Origin: Ceratotherium simum simum
Lineage: Eukaryota; Chordata; Mammalia; Perissodactyla; Rhinocerotidae
Length of the DNA: 64,000 bases
NCBI RefSeq assembly: GCF_000283155.1
Contig: NW_004454195.1
Span: forward strand, 4,474,569-4,538,568
Direction of reading: 5' to 3'
This document shows, one piece after another, positions 45,597 through 58,092 of the stretch. Within the stretch, counting starts at the first letter, position 1, and each line of letters opens with the position of its first letter. The position numbers and the translations under genes were made by a program. The notes under the pieces were generated by a model that was not told the origin of the DNA, ran no database searches, and worked only from the letters and a program-made list of their open reading frames with translations.

Positions 45597-47556
45597 TCCT
45601 TCTCAAAAAAAGTTATTTACAGAAGGTATATATCAACAATCTGACAGGCAGTGAACTTGACATGATTAGCTGGCATGATTTTTTCTTTTTTTTCCCCCAA
45701 ACATTGTTTTTGTGGCCTTGAATTTTAAGACAAATATTCTACACGGCATATTGCACAGGATGGATGGCAAAAAAAAAAGTTTAAAAACAAAAACCCTTAA
45801 CGGAACTGCCTTAAAAGGCAGACGTCCTAGTGCCTGTCATGTTATATTAAACATACATACACACAATCTTTTTGCTTATTATAATACAGACTTAAATGTA
45901 CAAAGATGTTTTCCACTTTTTTCAATCTTTAAACACAACAGCTATAAACCTGAACACATATGCTATCGTCATGCCATAAGACTAAAACAATTATATTTAG
46001 CGACAAGTAGAAAGGATTAAATAGTCAAATACAAGAATGAAAAACGCAGTACATAGTGTCGCGAACTCAAATCGGCATTTAGATAGATCCAGTGGTTTAA
46101 ACGGCACGTTTTTGCTTATAAAAAAAGTGCAAAAAAGATGTGGTTTACAAATTAAAGCTACAGGATCCCTTTTTGCTGTAAATGCACCAGTTTTAAAGCC
46201 TCTGGACAGAATAGTATTTTGTTTAAAAAATTTGTTTGTCTTAAAAGCATACAGTGTTTGGCTAATTCCCTCCCCTTTTTATAAGACTGGGGTCAAAGGG
46301 TGGACACTGGTGGCAGATTAAGGGATACTGTCACTTTAAGAAGCCTGCAGATTGAAGTGTAAACATGGAGAAATTAGGGGCTGATTTTTTAAACTGTGAG
46401 ATATTAACCAGCCACCCTATTATAAAAATCAGGAAATCCAAACAGCGATTTACACCGATTAACACCCCCTTTATATATTTTTTACAAAAATACACTGAGA
46501 AAATAATCAAACGTTTTCATCTCTCTTGTCTTTTTTTGTTTTTTAAAAGTGTCAAAAGTCTACATTTAAATATAAAAAATTAAAAGTTAAAACTCTAGCC
46601 CTTCAGTGAAGGAGACGTAAAATGGCGTGGGTAACAACAACTACCAAAAAAAAAAAAAAAAAAGAAAGAAAAAGAAAAGAAAAGCAGGAAGGAAGAAAGA
46701 AAGGAAGTAGAAAGAAAGAAAAAATAGCAAAAGAAAGTTAAGAAAAAGAAAGGGACAAAATAATAAAAAAAAAGTTTGGCCAGTATAAATACGTCCACAT
46801 ATAAAATGGCATCTGATTACATTTACAAGGAAAAATAATACGAGGATGGAGCATCGGTGAGGGAAAATAACACGTCTTCTCATTTACATCTATAAGGAAG
46901 AAACACATACACACTGAGAAAAAATTTGGTCCTGAATTGTTTTTCAAAGTCCAGCACAGATTTGAGTTGCGTTTGAATCCTTTAAAGAGTTAAGAATGAA
47001 AAAAAGCTGGTGATAATTTCGTTGTAGGAATCAAACATAGCGCCATCTATCTGCTTTTTATATTATCCTACACTATTTTAAAAACTGCTCAACAGTCTTA
47101 TACAGAAATCTTTAAAAGATAGACAGGATAACATGCTATATTAACCCCACCAGTGAAATAATCCAACACCATCACGATTCCGATTAAGAGAAGAAAAAAA
47201 TCTTTTTTTTTTTTTTTCCCCCGAAACCACTCGCCCTCCACTGCCCCGGTACCACATCAAACAGTCTCCTCTCCTCCACGCCTGCGGGCCTGCGAAGTCT
47301 CAGCTCACTGATTTCATATCTGCAGAAGGTGGAGGCCCAGAAGTCGCCGCCACCTTCTCCCGAACGTGCAAATCCATTTCAGTCTTAGTAGGAGCCCCTT
47401 CCAGTCCAGTTCGTGTCCTTCTCTCCCCCCGCCCCTCGCCCTCGCTGGTGTGGCTTCCAACTAGGTTCTCAGGGCATTTCCTAGCGCCGGTCACTCAGCA
47501 TCTCCTCCTCTGGCTGCAGGGACCAGAAAAAAGAAAAAGAAAAAAAAAAAAAAAAA

Positions 47557-47971
47557 NNNNNNNNNNNNNNNNNNNNNNNNNNNNNNNNNNNNNNNNNNNN
47601 NNNNNNNNNNNNNNNNNNNNNNNNNNNNNNNNNNNNNNNNNNNNNNNNNNNNNNNNNNNNNNNNNNNNNNNNNNNNNNNNNNNNNNNNNNNNNNNNNNNN
47701 NNNNNNNNNNNNNNNNNNNNNNNNNNNNNNNNNNNNNNNNNNNNNNNNNNNNNNNNNNNNNNNNNNNNNNNNNNNNNNNNNNNNNNNNNNNNNNNNNNNN
47801 NNNNNNNNNNNNNNNNNNNNNNNNNNNNNNNNNNNNNNNNNNNNNNNNNNNNNNNNNNNNNNNNNNNNNNNNNNNNNNNNNNNNNNNNNNNNNNNNNNNN
47901 NNNNNNNNNNNNNNNNNNNNNNNNNNNNNNNNNNNNNNNNNNNNNNNNNNNNNNNNNNNNNNNNNNNNNNN
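47557..47971. other. assembly gap (415 N)
   Basis: A run of N between a poly(A) stretch (47542-47556) and a G run (47972-47978), inside the SOX4 3' UTR about 340 bases past the stop. The flanking homopolymers suggest a low-complexity or GC-skewed segment that failed to sequence. The stated size may be an estimate. Confidence 0.99.
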
Positions 47972-48312
47972 GGGGGGGCTCTCTTCAAGCAAAGGGGAGG
48001 AAACTCGAAGTCGCTTTTTTGCCATCAACAACAACATCAGTAACAACAATAACAGGTCGCCCCCGTCTACCGCCGCCTCCCCCGCGTCCCCGCGGCCGGG
48101 GAGATGGGGGATGGGAGCGCGGATCCAAACTCGCCGCTGCACTCCTCTCCGACGACCGGGATGCGGCCCAAGCCGACCCTGCTCACTTTTTTTTTTTCCC
48201 TTTTCCTTTTTTTTCCCCCTTTTATTCTTTCCACTCTCTCTCTCTCTGTCGATTTTTTTTCCCTCTCTTGCCCCCCCCGCCCCCGGCCCTCTTCTCCCAG
48301 CCCGCGCGCCCA

Positions 48313-49767
<1,455 letters not shown>

Positions 49768-50204
49768 TCACACCCTCGCGGCGGCCGCGGCGCGATCGCC
49801 GGGCCCTCTCGGCTCCCCGGGCCAAGCACACGCCGAGCGGGAGGACGCGCGCGGCGGCCGAGCGGGCCCCTCCACTCCTCGCCGGGGCGGAGGCGGGCGA
49901 AGAGAGAAAAGTCTCCAAAAGATGCGGGGAAGGAGTACTTCGCCTCTCGCAGAGGAGTTATAGTTCCCAGGCTGGAGAGTCTCTCCCTCCCTCTCGCTCT
50001 CTCTCTTTCTCTCTCTCTCACCGCTCCGTAGTTTGCTGTCTCTTGGCTCTGAGTCTGGTGACCGTGCTAAAGTGGAGAGGAGTTTCTTGAATGCTGCTTT
50101 CTGAGCTTCCAGTGCAAGTTTCTCGCCGCCTCCCAGGCAAGTCTCTTTTTTTTTTTTCCTTCCCCTGAAGCAGTTGATTCCAGTTCAGCAGCGCTCTCAG
50201 GAGC

Positions 50205-50219
50205 TCAGGAAAGCGACAT
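50205..50219 (-). other. minimal upstream ORF 3 (MSLS)
   Basis: A four-codon ORF, ATG TCG CTT TCC then TGA, with A at -3. It has the best initiation context of the three upstream ORFs and is the one nearest the main start. Such minimal upstream ORFs can stall or recycle scanning ribosomes; that role here is inference. Confidence 0.5.
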
Positions 50220-50227
50220 AGTCTCTA

Positions 50228-50371
50228 TCACTTAGTCCCTTTGCTACAATGCAAAGCAAAGACGACTCTGGCTCCAGGACTCTCTGTGGGCGGAATCGGC
50301 ACTAAGGAGTTTGTGCAATTATTTTGTTGCAAGGTAGGAAGCCAAAAAGCCTTCATGCAACAGACTGGCAT
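50228..50371 (-). other. upstream ORF 2 in the SOX4 leader (47 codons)
   Basis: An ATG at 50371, with a second in-frame ATG at 50356, opens a 47-codon frame that ends in TGA at 50228-50230. Both ATGs have weak contexts (T at -3). The peptide resembles no family I know. It closes about 490 bases before the SOX4 start, so reinitiation would be possible. Confidence 0.5.
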
Positions 50372-50456
50372 GAATAAATGTATGTTTCCCCCTCCCTTCT
50401 GCAAGAAGGGAGTTCGTAATGGCAGAGTTCCTCCAATGCAGACTCTTAAAGAGCAT
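50319..50456 (-). other. upstream ORF 1 in the SOX4 leader (45 codons)
   Basis: An ATG at 50456 opens a 45-codon frame that ends in TAA at 50319-50321, about 580 bases before the SOX4 ATG. The context is weak (T at -3, C at +4). It overlaps upstream ORF 2 in another frame. No known domain is visible, so any role would be in translational control rather than through its peptide. Confidence 0.5.
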
Positions 50457-50549
50457 GCAAGAACTAGAGACCCGGTCGCGAAACAGGCCGCTTCCCCTCA
50501 CACACTGTTTCTCTTGCTGCAGCTTAGAGCAGACCCCAATTCCGCCTCG

Positions 50550-50650
50550 CGCCTCTTTATCCTTTCACAGTCTTGGCCGCGGCCAATCAGCCGCTGTAAC
50601 CAACGCTTCCTCGTGCCAAGCCCCGCCCCCGGGCTTCCCATTGGCTTGGA
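50550..50650 (-). promoter_or_regulatory. SOX4: SOX4 core and proximal promoter
   Basis: Read on the minus strand, there is a CCAAT box (plus-strand ATTGG at 50640-50644), then a GC box (plus CCCCGCCCCC, 50621-50630), then an inverted CCAAT (plus CCAAT at 50583-50587). A TATA-like GGATAAAGAG follows at 50553-50562. Order and spacing fit a TATA-variant, CpG-island promoter with NF-Y and SP-family sites, with transcription starting near 50525-50535. The factors are inferred from motifs alone. Confidence 0.75.
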
Positions 50651-50780
50651 ACCCGATGCAATAATAATCTCCGCGTGCAATGAGAAGCTCCATATCTGAC
50701 CTCATTCCAATTTACAGAGCAAACTTTTTAAAAGGGCTAGGAGTACAGCTGAGATTTCTGCTGCCTCTTTTTTCCTTTTG

Positions 50781-50781
<1 letters not shown>

Positions 50782-50817
<36 letters not shown>
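50782..50817. repeat. (TG)n microsatellite upstream of the SOX4 promoter
   Basis: About 18 TG units about 250 bases upstream of the inferred SOX4 start. The run is uninterrupted, so its length probably varies between individuals. Alternating purine-pyrimidine DNA near a strong promoter can adopt Z-form. Confidence 0.95.
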
Positions 50818-50818
<1 letters not shown>

Positions 50819-51639
50819 TGTGAAGAGGATGTTAATGCATGAAATTATTAAGGGGAGAGACGGAAATGTATTCTAACCATTATGTTAGATAACAAGGGGC
50901 TTGGAAGGAGGGGTATGGGTGAAATACTGTAAATGGAAGCTTTCTGCTTAAAAGCCAAGTGATTATTTTTATTAGTTCTTTTCAGTATTAGAATGAAGAA
51001 TCAGCCTCTAGTGCAAAATCTGTTCCTCGGCTCCTTCATAAAGCCAAGGATGTAAAAGGGAGAGGGAAATAAATCAGTGGATATTGAAAACCATTAAGAA
51101 AGTGGTACCTAGACACCTGTCATCACAATTATTTTAACAACTCTAGGTACAGCACAGATGTTGATGTATTGTGTAAATCCCTTCAGAGCAATTTTTGTGC
51201 TGTTTGTGGAAGGCAGAGAAGAGGAATTTTTGCAATAATTACTTGCTCTCTTAACCAAACGGGTTAACTATGGTTATTTAATGATTTAAATTCCCCCATA
51301 AATCCTGGATAGCCCAAACAGAGGAGCTTTCCATCGGAACACATTAGGTAGTGTTCCATAATTAACTCAATGGGAGAATTTCCGTAGAGTTTTGTATAGG
51401 ATGATAATGGTGAGTAAAGGATGGGAATCAATTTTACTTTCTAAATATTTGTTTCCCACATTTTCAAAATTAAAGATTGCTTCACTCTCCATCCTTCTCC
51501 CCCCAAAAGCCTCTTCCTCCTTTCCTTTATATATATTTTCTCCTATATTTGTTACTTGAATCAAATGGAAAAGGCTAAGGCAAAAGAAACTGTAGAAGGA
51601 GGTGGTAACTGGGAGCAGAAGAGAATGGAACCTCTGGGT

Positions 51640-51810
51640 TTATATTAGACTTGGCTACTAGTCCTTCTTCCTGGTTTTGTAACCCTGGGGATGCGACCAA
51701 GTCTCAGTTTTTCCCATCTGTGACATGGGAACTCTAGAAGCTACTTAAATAGGGTTGTTGTGAGGCTTCAGTGAGTTTAATGTATAGTAAGCCCTTAATG
51801 AATACTATTA
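51640..51810 (+). repeat. MIR SINE
   Basis: MIR words: CTTCCTGGTTTTGTAACCCT, TTTTTCCCATCTGTGACATG, GGGTTGTTGTGAGGCTTCAG, then AGTAAGCCCTTAATGAATAC. Confidence 0.75.
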
Positions 51811-54689
51811 TCCTTCTCTTGATAATTCAAATCCTGGAGTCACTCCTTCTAGAAGAAGCAGCATGTTGTTCAAGAGACTAAAATTGAGAATGGCTACTGA
51901 TGTGAAAAAAATAATCACAGATCGTGGATGTTCACCATCCAAGGACAATAGTGGCAGCCCTGTCCCAAGGATTTTAAAAAGATAGGAATTTCGTGAAGAA
52001 TACTGAGAAGAATGTGGCAAGGAAAAGGTGTCTGGGTAGTCAGAATACACGTTAATTTGGCCACTAAAATTACCTTTGTTCCAAGGTGTGAAAAGTAGAA
52101 TTCTAGTAAAAATTGATCTTCCCTAAAACCAATGATAGGTGGTTACGTAGGGCCAACCTAAAATAAAGTCAACTTTCCATTCATATCAGACTAGTGCTAG
52201 GCAGTAGATTTCTATTTATCTTGTCAAACTTTTGAAGTATCTAGGCTGGCTAGAGGCCCAGGCTGTCAGATTTAGAGTTTTACTGGAAAGAACACTCATT
52301 GGAGACATCTGACTAGATCTCCAAGGATCAACCACAAGCCAGAATGTTTTTGTGGGTAAAAGCAAATAATTTTTGACCATTAGCTACCCAAGTTATATAC
52401 TTTTTCTTTTAGAAGGGGAAACATCTTAAAAACAAACAAAAAACCCACAGGCCCCCCTTTAGAATATAACAAAGTCGGGTGTGTTATCATGCATTTTATT
52501 TTCTTTGAACTGAAACACCAAAACACACCCCTAAATGTCATCAATCTGACATAAAAATTACTCTGAGGGTCTATTATTTATAAAATCAATATTTTCACTA
52601 GAATAAAAAAGAATAAATATTATATTTATTTTGGGATTTGTACCAACTAATGATTTGAGGGTGTAGTTTGTGATAATTCAGTCGAGGTGAGTATCAATAT
52701 AATTGATTATATTTCTAAAGCCATTTATGCTTCTGCCACTGACTATGATAGGGGAAAAGTGGAAGTTAATCAAAGCAGTCGTGGAAATTTTGTGCTTAAA
52801 GCACACAGATTTTAAAAAGTGGGTACTAAAGAAATAGCCACTGGCCTATTTCTATTGTTAGATGTATTTTCTGTATTTCAACAAATCCAATCGATTTTAA
52901 GACACACCATTGTTACACGCCACTAAGGAAGAAAAACTGCCGATGAAACTGTGACATCTCCCTGATTGTAAGACATCTCCCTATTTCAGAGATGTTGAAA
53001 ATGACAAGAAAAAATTCTTAGAATTGAAGAAATATGGTATTAGTAATTTCCATTGACTTTATGAGATTATTGTGGTATATATGAATGCTTGGATTTCTGA
53101 AGTAGGTTTGTTCTTATGTGTTAGTAGTTGTCTTAAAATGTAAGAAACCATGTGACAAATGGCCTTTGATTAAAGTCATCTTTCTCACCAACTAAGTATG
53201 TGCATGCTGGAATGTATTAGGCCTCTGAATAACAAATAATGAGAAAAGATTTCTGTGTTCTCATTACCTAACTTCATATGCTTTGTAACCAGTTCTCAAT
53301 TACTGACCTTTTTTTCCCAAATACCAGATATTTGGTGGCCCCTACTAAATCAGAACTCAGTGTTCCCTCTGCTGGCTTTGCAGTACATGAAGCAATTCTT
53401 AATGCTACTCTTTAAGCCATATTAACAGTAAACCAAGATAATTTCGCAAAAAAAAAAAAAAATCCTGTTTTAGAATAATAGACAAATTGTCTTTATTAGC
53501 AATGATGCTAGACCTTTCAAATTTTGAATTAAGGTAAATATTTTATCTTATTTATTTTCCATTAAATAATGGAATTCTATTTGAGATGTAATATCTGCTA
53601 ATTCGTTTCTTTTCTTCTGCTTTCACACACCTGCACAACAGAAAACCTCATCCATAAAATGGTATGGGGTATAGATGGAAACAAGATTCTATCCTACTGC
53701 TTAATATATTCCTATAGCATGGAGGGAAAAAAAACCTGAAGGGAAATTAGTTAACAAATCTCCTGGATTTGCACTGATTTGCTAGATTTTGCCTTGCCTG
53801 GGTGATAGCAAGTATGATTGTAGGAATTGGTCTGACCTGACAAGTATTCAGTTCAAATAAAATAAAGAGGGAAAAAACCCTGTCTTTGTTACTTTAGTAG
53901 ACAGGGAAGAAGCCCTGGGAAATTTGATGTCATTCGCCTTTGTCAACTGAAAGGCCCCAGGCTTTTCGCTTCCACACTTTATGGAAAACAACCCTCCATC
54001 CGAGGCTAATTTACTTCTCAATCAAGTAGACAAACATAACTTGCACTTCATCTTTTTGCGCTGATGAAGTGGTGTTGGAACTGGACTTCTCTTTTGGGGG
54101 TTGTATTGAGAAATAATATATGGAAGTAATTCTTATTTGCAAAATATCAAAATAGGATTCTGGAGTAAAATGAAATCCAGAATTTATTTTTATTTAGAAT
54201 AAACTAAAAGAACCCTGCATTTCTAATAAATGTTACCACTTTCACTCCCCTCCTAACCAGCGACTAGCACCTTAAGTAAGCACTTCATACCAATGCCAAC
54301 TCATTTTTCCATTCCTCTCAATTTTCTCATGAGAACAAGCAGAAAACAAGTGTTTGCCTGGGCCACGTAGATTGGAAGCCTGAATACGAGCTTCTGCTCC
54401 ATTTCTCGAGGCAGAAGCAAGGCACACCCACCGGAGGCCTGGGGTTGCTGTGCCGCCAGCCGGCTCCCAATCTGGGAAGAAGCAGCCGCCAGGTGGCAGC
54501 GCTGAGCCTCCCTGCGCCCTCGAGGAGACGTGGGAAAACGTGGGGATGGTCAGACTTCTTTCTTCTCTCCCTAACCCCTATCATCTCCCACTACTCTACC
54601 TTTTTTAGGTAACAGTTTAAACGATCAGCAGTTAATAGGGTGTGTTGGTGAGTTCTGATGATTTTTTTTTTCCGTAAATCACAGTGTAG

Positions 54690-56830
54690 GGCAACCGACC
54701 GCCGCCTCCTGTTCACTTGTCAGAAGCTCCCAGAGACCGGGGAAGCCAAGGCTAGCTCCCGTTTGGATCTAGTAACTGAACCTGGGAGATTGTCAATTAC
54801 CATGGCCGTATCTTGCTGAAGCTGGAACGAGCGGCTGCAGAGAAACGGCGCGCGTTACTTAAGGACTAGCAGAGGCCACCTTTCCTCCTAAAAAAATGGT
54901 TTCCCTCTGCCAGAACGCCCCGCCGACCGCAACGGCTCAGGAGCGCAGGCATGGCGCTCTTCCTGCCCTAAGCTCGGCGAGGATTAATGGTGCTCAGCCT
55001 TGTTCCGCCGCGGCGGCTGAGCCTCGCCTTTCGATTACAGTTACAGGGAGGAAATAAATTGGAATCGACTCAGGCTGTGATTTTGGAGGAAAGTCTTTCC
55101 TACTGTAAACATGTTTCAGGCGATCCTGTCAGCAGCACTTTAACACCCGTCTTCCGTTTAGGTTTTACGACCGGGGAAGGAGCTGAAGACGCGAGCGCGC
55201 GCGCGCACACGCAGCCCAAGTGAAGACGCCCCCGCGCCCTCGCGAGCTCCCAGTCCTCCTCTGAAGCTGCAGCTGGCTGCGGCTAGCCGCGGGGGTCGTT
55301 TCCCGGGCGCTCAGCTCCTCAATCCCCTACGCCTACCCCCAGGGCCACTTTGGCCTTTGGCGATGGTGGCCGGTTCCATCACTGACCGGAACTGACAGCC
55401 ACTTGGCCCCCTTGTCTCTCGCGTGCCCACAAGCTTTCCTCGGGACGCCTAAATGCTCTCTGCGCGCTGTGCGTCTCGAGCCCACGCTCCAGCTAGCATA
55501 CGACGTTCGTACAGCGGCTGGGCACTCCCTCCCCGGACCCCGCAGGCTGAGGCCCCACTGAGCTTGCAGCTGCCTGGTCTCTTTCAGGGGGGCAGACCAG
55601 GGCGTGTGTGCGCGCCGGGAGGGGACGGAAAAAGCCATGGGGCGAGGGAGGTTGATAGTTGGTTGCACCCGAATCTTCAAGCGTCCCCACCCCAGGGACT
55701 TCGGAGGGGCAAGCGTGCCTCAGTGCCCTCCCGCGCCCCTTGCTTGTGCGGGAAAGGCGGGGGTTAGGGGAGTCGCAGAGTCCGCGAGGGCCGCGGAGGC
55801 GCCCCAGGGTGCCAGGCGCCCTTGCCAAGGGGTGCACCGGACGCCCCCAGTGATGCGGCCCCTGGTTTCACGTCTGAGAGGAGGGACCTTAGGGCAGGTA
55901 AATAACTGGCAGAGGCTGCGCCCCAGGCGCAGTTATTTAGAAGCAAAGCTTTGTGGTAGGGTTCGGCTCGCTTTGTTCCCCTTGGATTCGCTTGTCTGTC
56001 TTTTCGCAGGCCACCGCGGCAGCCAGGCCCGGGAGCAAGGGTCCGAGTGGGGCCGCCTACCTCACGCTGGGGCGCCCGAAACCATCCCAGTGACCCTAGC
56101 ACGCGGTGGCGATGGGAGCACATCCCACGGAATCCCCCACCCCCAACCCAACAGCCAAGTAGAAGCAATTACAGTTGGAGCCCCGTGGGGAAAGCGGGCT
56201 GATTTCACTTATGGAAAAACGCTTAAACAAAAGCACACCTAGGCCAACGTTAGCAAACCAGTTGACCTACAATTGGAGCTTGTGCGAGGGCGGGCTGAGG
56301 CGGGCGCGTCTGCCAGGGAGCGAAACCCGCTGGGGAGTGGGCAGAGGGAAGCGAAGCAAAATGTCAGATAAGAGAACGAGAGGAAGAGGGGAGGGGGAGG
56401 GAGACAGGCGCTTGATTGCAGAGAGTGGCGATGGGAAGGCACGGAGACTGCGCGGGCCGCCGAGTGACGCGGGTCAGAGGGGAAGGGAGGCGGGCGCGTG
56501 GCGGGCAGCCGGCGCAGGACGCGCGGGCTCGGCCGGGCACCCCATCTCCTTGCTCCCGCCCTCCCCTCCCGGGATCCCGCCGCAGCCTGACATCACGTGT
56601 GGCGCAGACGGCGGCGGGGAAGCTCGAGGGGATGGGCGGGGTGGGGTGGGGTGGGGCAGGGACCAAAGAACTCGGTGCTCCAGACCGCGCCGAGCGTGCT
56701 GCACACCTGGCAGCCGGGACTCGCCATCTGCTCCGAGCTCACCGCCTCTCGGGCCAGGGGTGTGGGCTTGGAGAGAGATAAGGATACTGCCTGGGGAGTT
56801 GATGGCTTCGCGTCAACCGCCGCAATGAAC
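54690..56830. promoter_or_regulatory. upstream CpG island, candidate regulatory region or lncRNA start
   Basis: A second CpG-rich block, 4-6 kb upstream of the SOX4 promoter. It contains an alternating purine-pyrimidine GC run (about 55193-55208), an E-box CACGTG (56594-56599) beside a TGACATCA-like element, and a long G-rich run (56634-56661). On the plus strand, CAG|GTAAAT at 55897/55898 and a pyrimidine-rich acceptor ending CGCAG at 56009 could frame a 112-base intron. No ORF shows recognisable homology. It may be a SOX4 enhancer or alternate promoter, or the start of a divergent non-coding transcript. Confidence 0.45.
56634..56661 (+). other. G-quadruplex-capable G-rich tract
   Basis: Six G runs of three to four bases are separated by single T or C (or CA) spacers, fitting the classical quadruplex pattern with very short loops. 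It lies in the upstream CpG island. Confidence 0.8.
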
Positions 56831-56834
56831 TCAG

Positions 56835-57640
56835 TCAATCAACGTTTATGATACTCCTACTGTGTGCAGGGCGCAGACTCGGTCCCCTCCAGCTGCTGGG
56901 CTCAGGAACTGCACCATCTGTTCTGTTATACCCGCAAGCTGGAAAAGAATCCTGTGTATATTGCTGTATAATAAATTCACAATTCGAACAATAATCTATA
57001 AGCAAATTCGCTATGCCAAGGAGGATGGTTGAGGCGGTTTCAGGGGTCTGGACAAGTGTGGGGTCTGGCAGAGTAAGGTTTGAAAGTTCTGTGATTTTTC
57101 ACTGCTTCCTGAAGCTGAGTGACCACCCCCACCCGTGTTTCCTGTCCCACATTCTCCCAACACAGAGATCAAAATGAACAATAACAATTTTAAAAAGTAG
57201 TTCAGTGACGTTTAATCTGGGCTAGAAAGTTTCGCCAATAACTGAAGGCTAGTCCTAAGACACTCAAACTTAACTCATTAATTTCACAAATATCAGACCC
57301 CAAACACTGCCTTGTAACAAGTGTTGTGTAATGTAATTTACTATCCTGAAAGAAAATTGGTGGAAAATATAATCTACTAGCACCTAACATTTTTTTCCCT
57401 ATTATTTTTTAAAATCAACATAATGCTCAAACTACAATATAAAGGACATATACAAGGCACATAGTTTATAATAAAATATACATTTCAAATGTGCATGCTC
57501 AGGCTATATTTCATGTTTTCTAAAATTTCTAAAATTCTCTCTAGGGAGTACTCCTGCCCAGATGTGAATTAAGCACTATGGGTGCCAGGCAAGTACTAAG
57601 TATGGAAATACTATTGATATAATTCTTAAATTCACAGTGG
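56835..57640. other. non-coding sequence
   Basis: Starts with a short reverse MIR/L2-like word (AATCAACGTTTATGATACTC, then TGTGTGCAGGGCGC). The remainder is AT-rich and unrecognised. Confidence 0.45.
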
Positions 57641-57644
57641 ATGT

Positions 57645-58092
57645 TGTAGTTTCTTAGCTTCCTGGTATTCCTTCCTTTATGTGGAACCCCCCCATTGCCT
57701 GTGGATTTGGCCACATGATTTGCTCCGGCCAATGGGGCATTAGCAAGCATGATCCAAGCAGAGACTTGGTAAGTGCCTGCAGGTTGGGGTTTGTTCCCTT
57801 GAAACCTTGAGAACATTGTATTGTGAAGAAGCTAGTCTAACTTACTGGAGGGTGAAAGGCCCTACGGGGAGAACCTAGATGCCCTGCCAACACTAGCGTC
57901 TCAGGCATGTGACTGAGGCTGTCTTGGCCTTCAGTAGGATGTCAGATGACTGCAGCCACATGAGTGATCCCAGATGAGTCCAGCAGGAGAATCACTCAGA
58001 TTGACAGCCCACAGACTTATGAGAACAGTAAATTGTTGTTTTAAATCACTATGTTTGGGGTGGTTTGTTACACAGTAATAGAGGACAGAGTA
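57645..58092 (+). mobile_element. MLT1-like MaLR LTR
   Basis: MLT1 words in order: TTTGGCCACATGATTTGCTC, CGGCCAATGGGGCATTAGC, AATTGTTGTTTTAAATCACT, then TTGGGGTGGTTTGTTACACA. Old and diverged, with no coding remnant. Confidence 0.75.

Larger units (their letters stand above)
45575..48312 (-). other. SOX4: SOX4 3' UTR (contains an assembly gap)
   Basis: This is the non-coding tail from the TGA at 48313-48315 to the inferred cleavage site just past AATAAA. At about 2.7 kb it matches the long 3' UTR known for SOX4. It is AT-rich, with a (GAAA)-type purine tract on the plus strand at about 46644-46760. Three 7-mer matches to the miR-129-5p seed lie at 45869-45875, 46109-46115 and 46170-46176, and one match to the miR-204/211 seed lies at 46166-46172. 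The stop-proximal part is missing (gap 47557-47971). Spurious Phe-rich ORFs here are homopolymer artefacts. Confidence 0.85.
50700..54685. other. SOX4 upstream flank, mainly non-repetitive
   Basis: Apart from the (TG)n and a MIR at 51640-51810, this is unique AT-rich DNA. Blocks at about 50940-51330 and 53900-54090 are rich in homeodomain-like ATTA words and look like candidate regulatory elements. No coding gene was seen. Confidence 0.5.

Noticed and set aside
46595..46947. Phe-rich minus-strand frames in the SOX4 3' UTR
   Set aside because: Translation of poly(A)/(GAAA)n purine tracts in antisense. Not proteins.
55604..56242. 212-codon plus-strand frame as a protein gene
   Set aside because: No homology and island-type composition. 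Only the splice-site pair was kept, as a low-interest observation.
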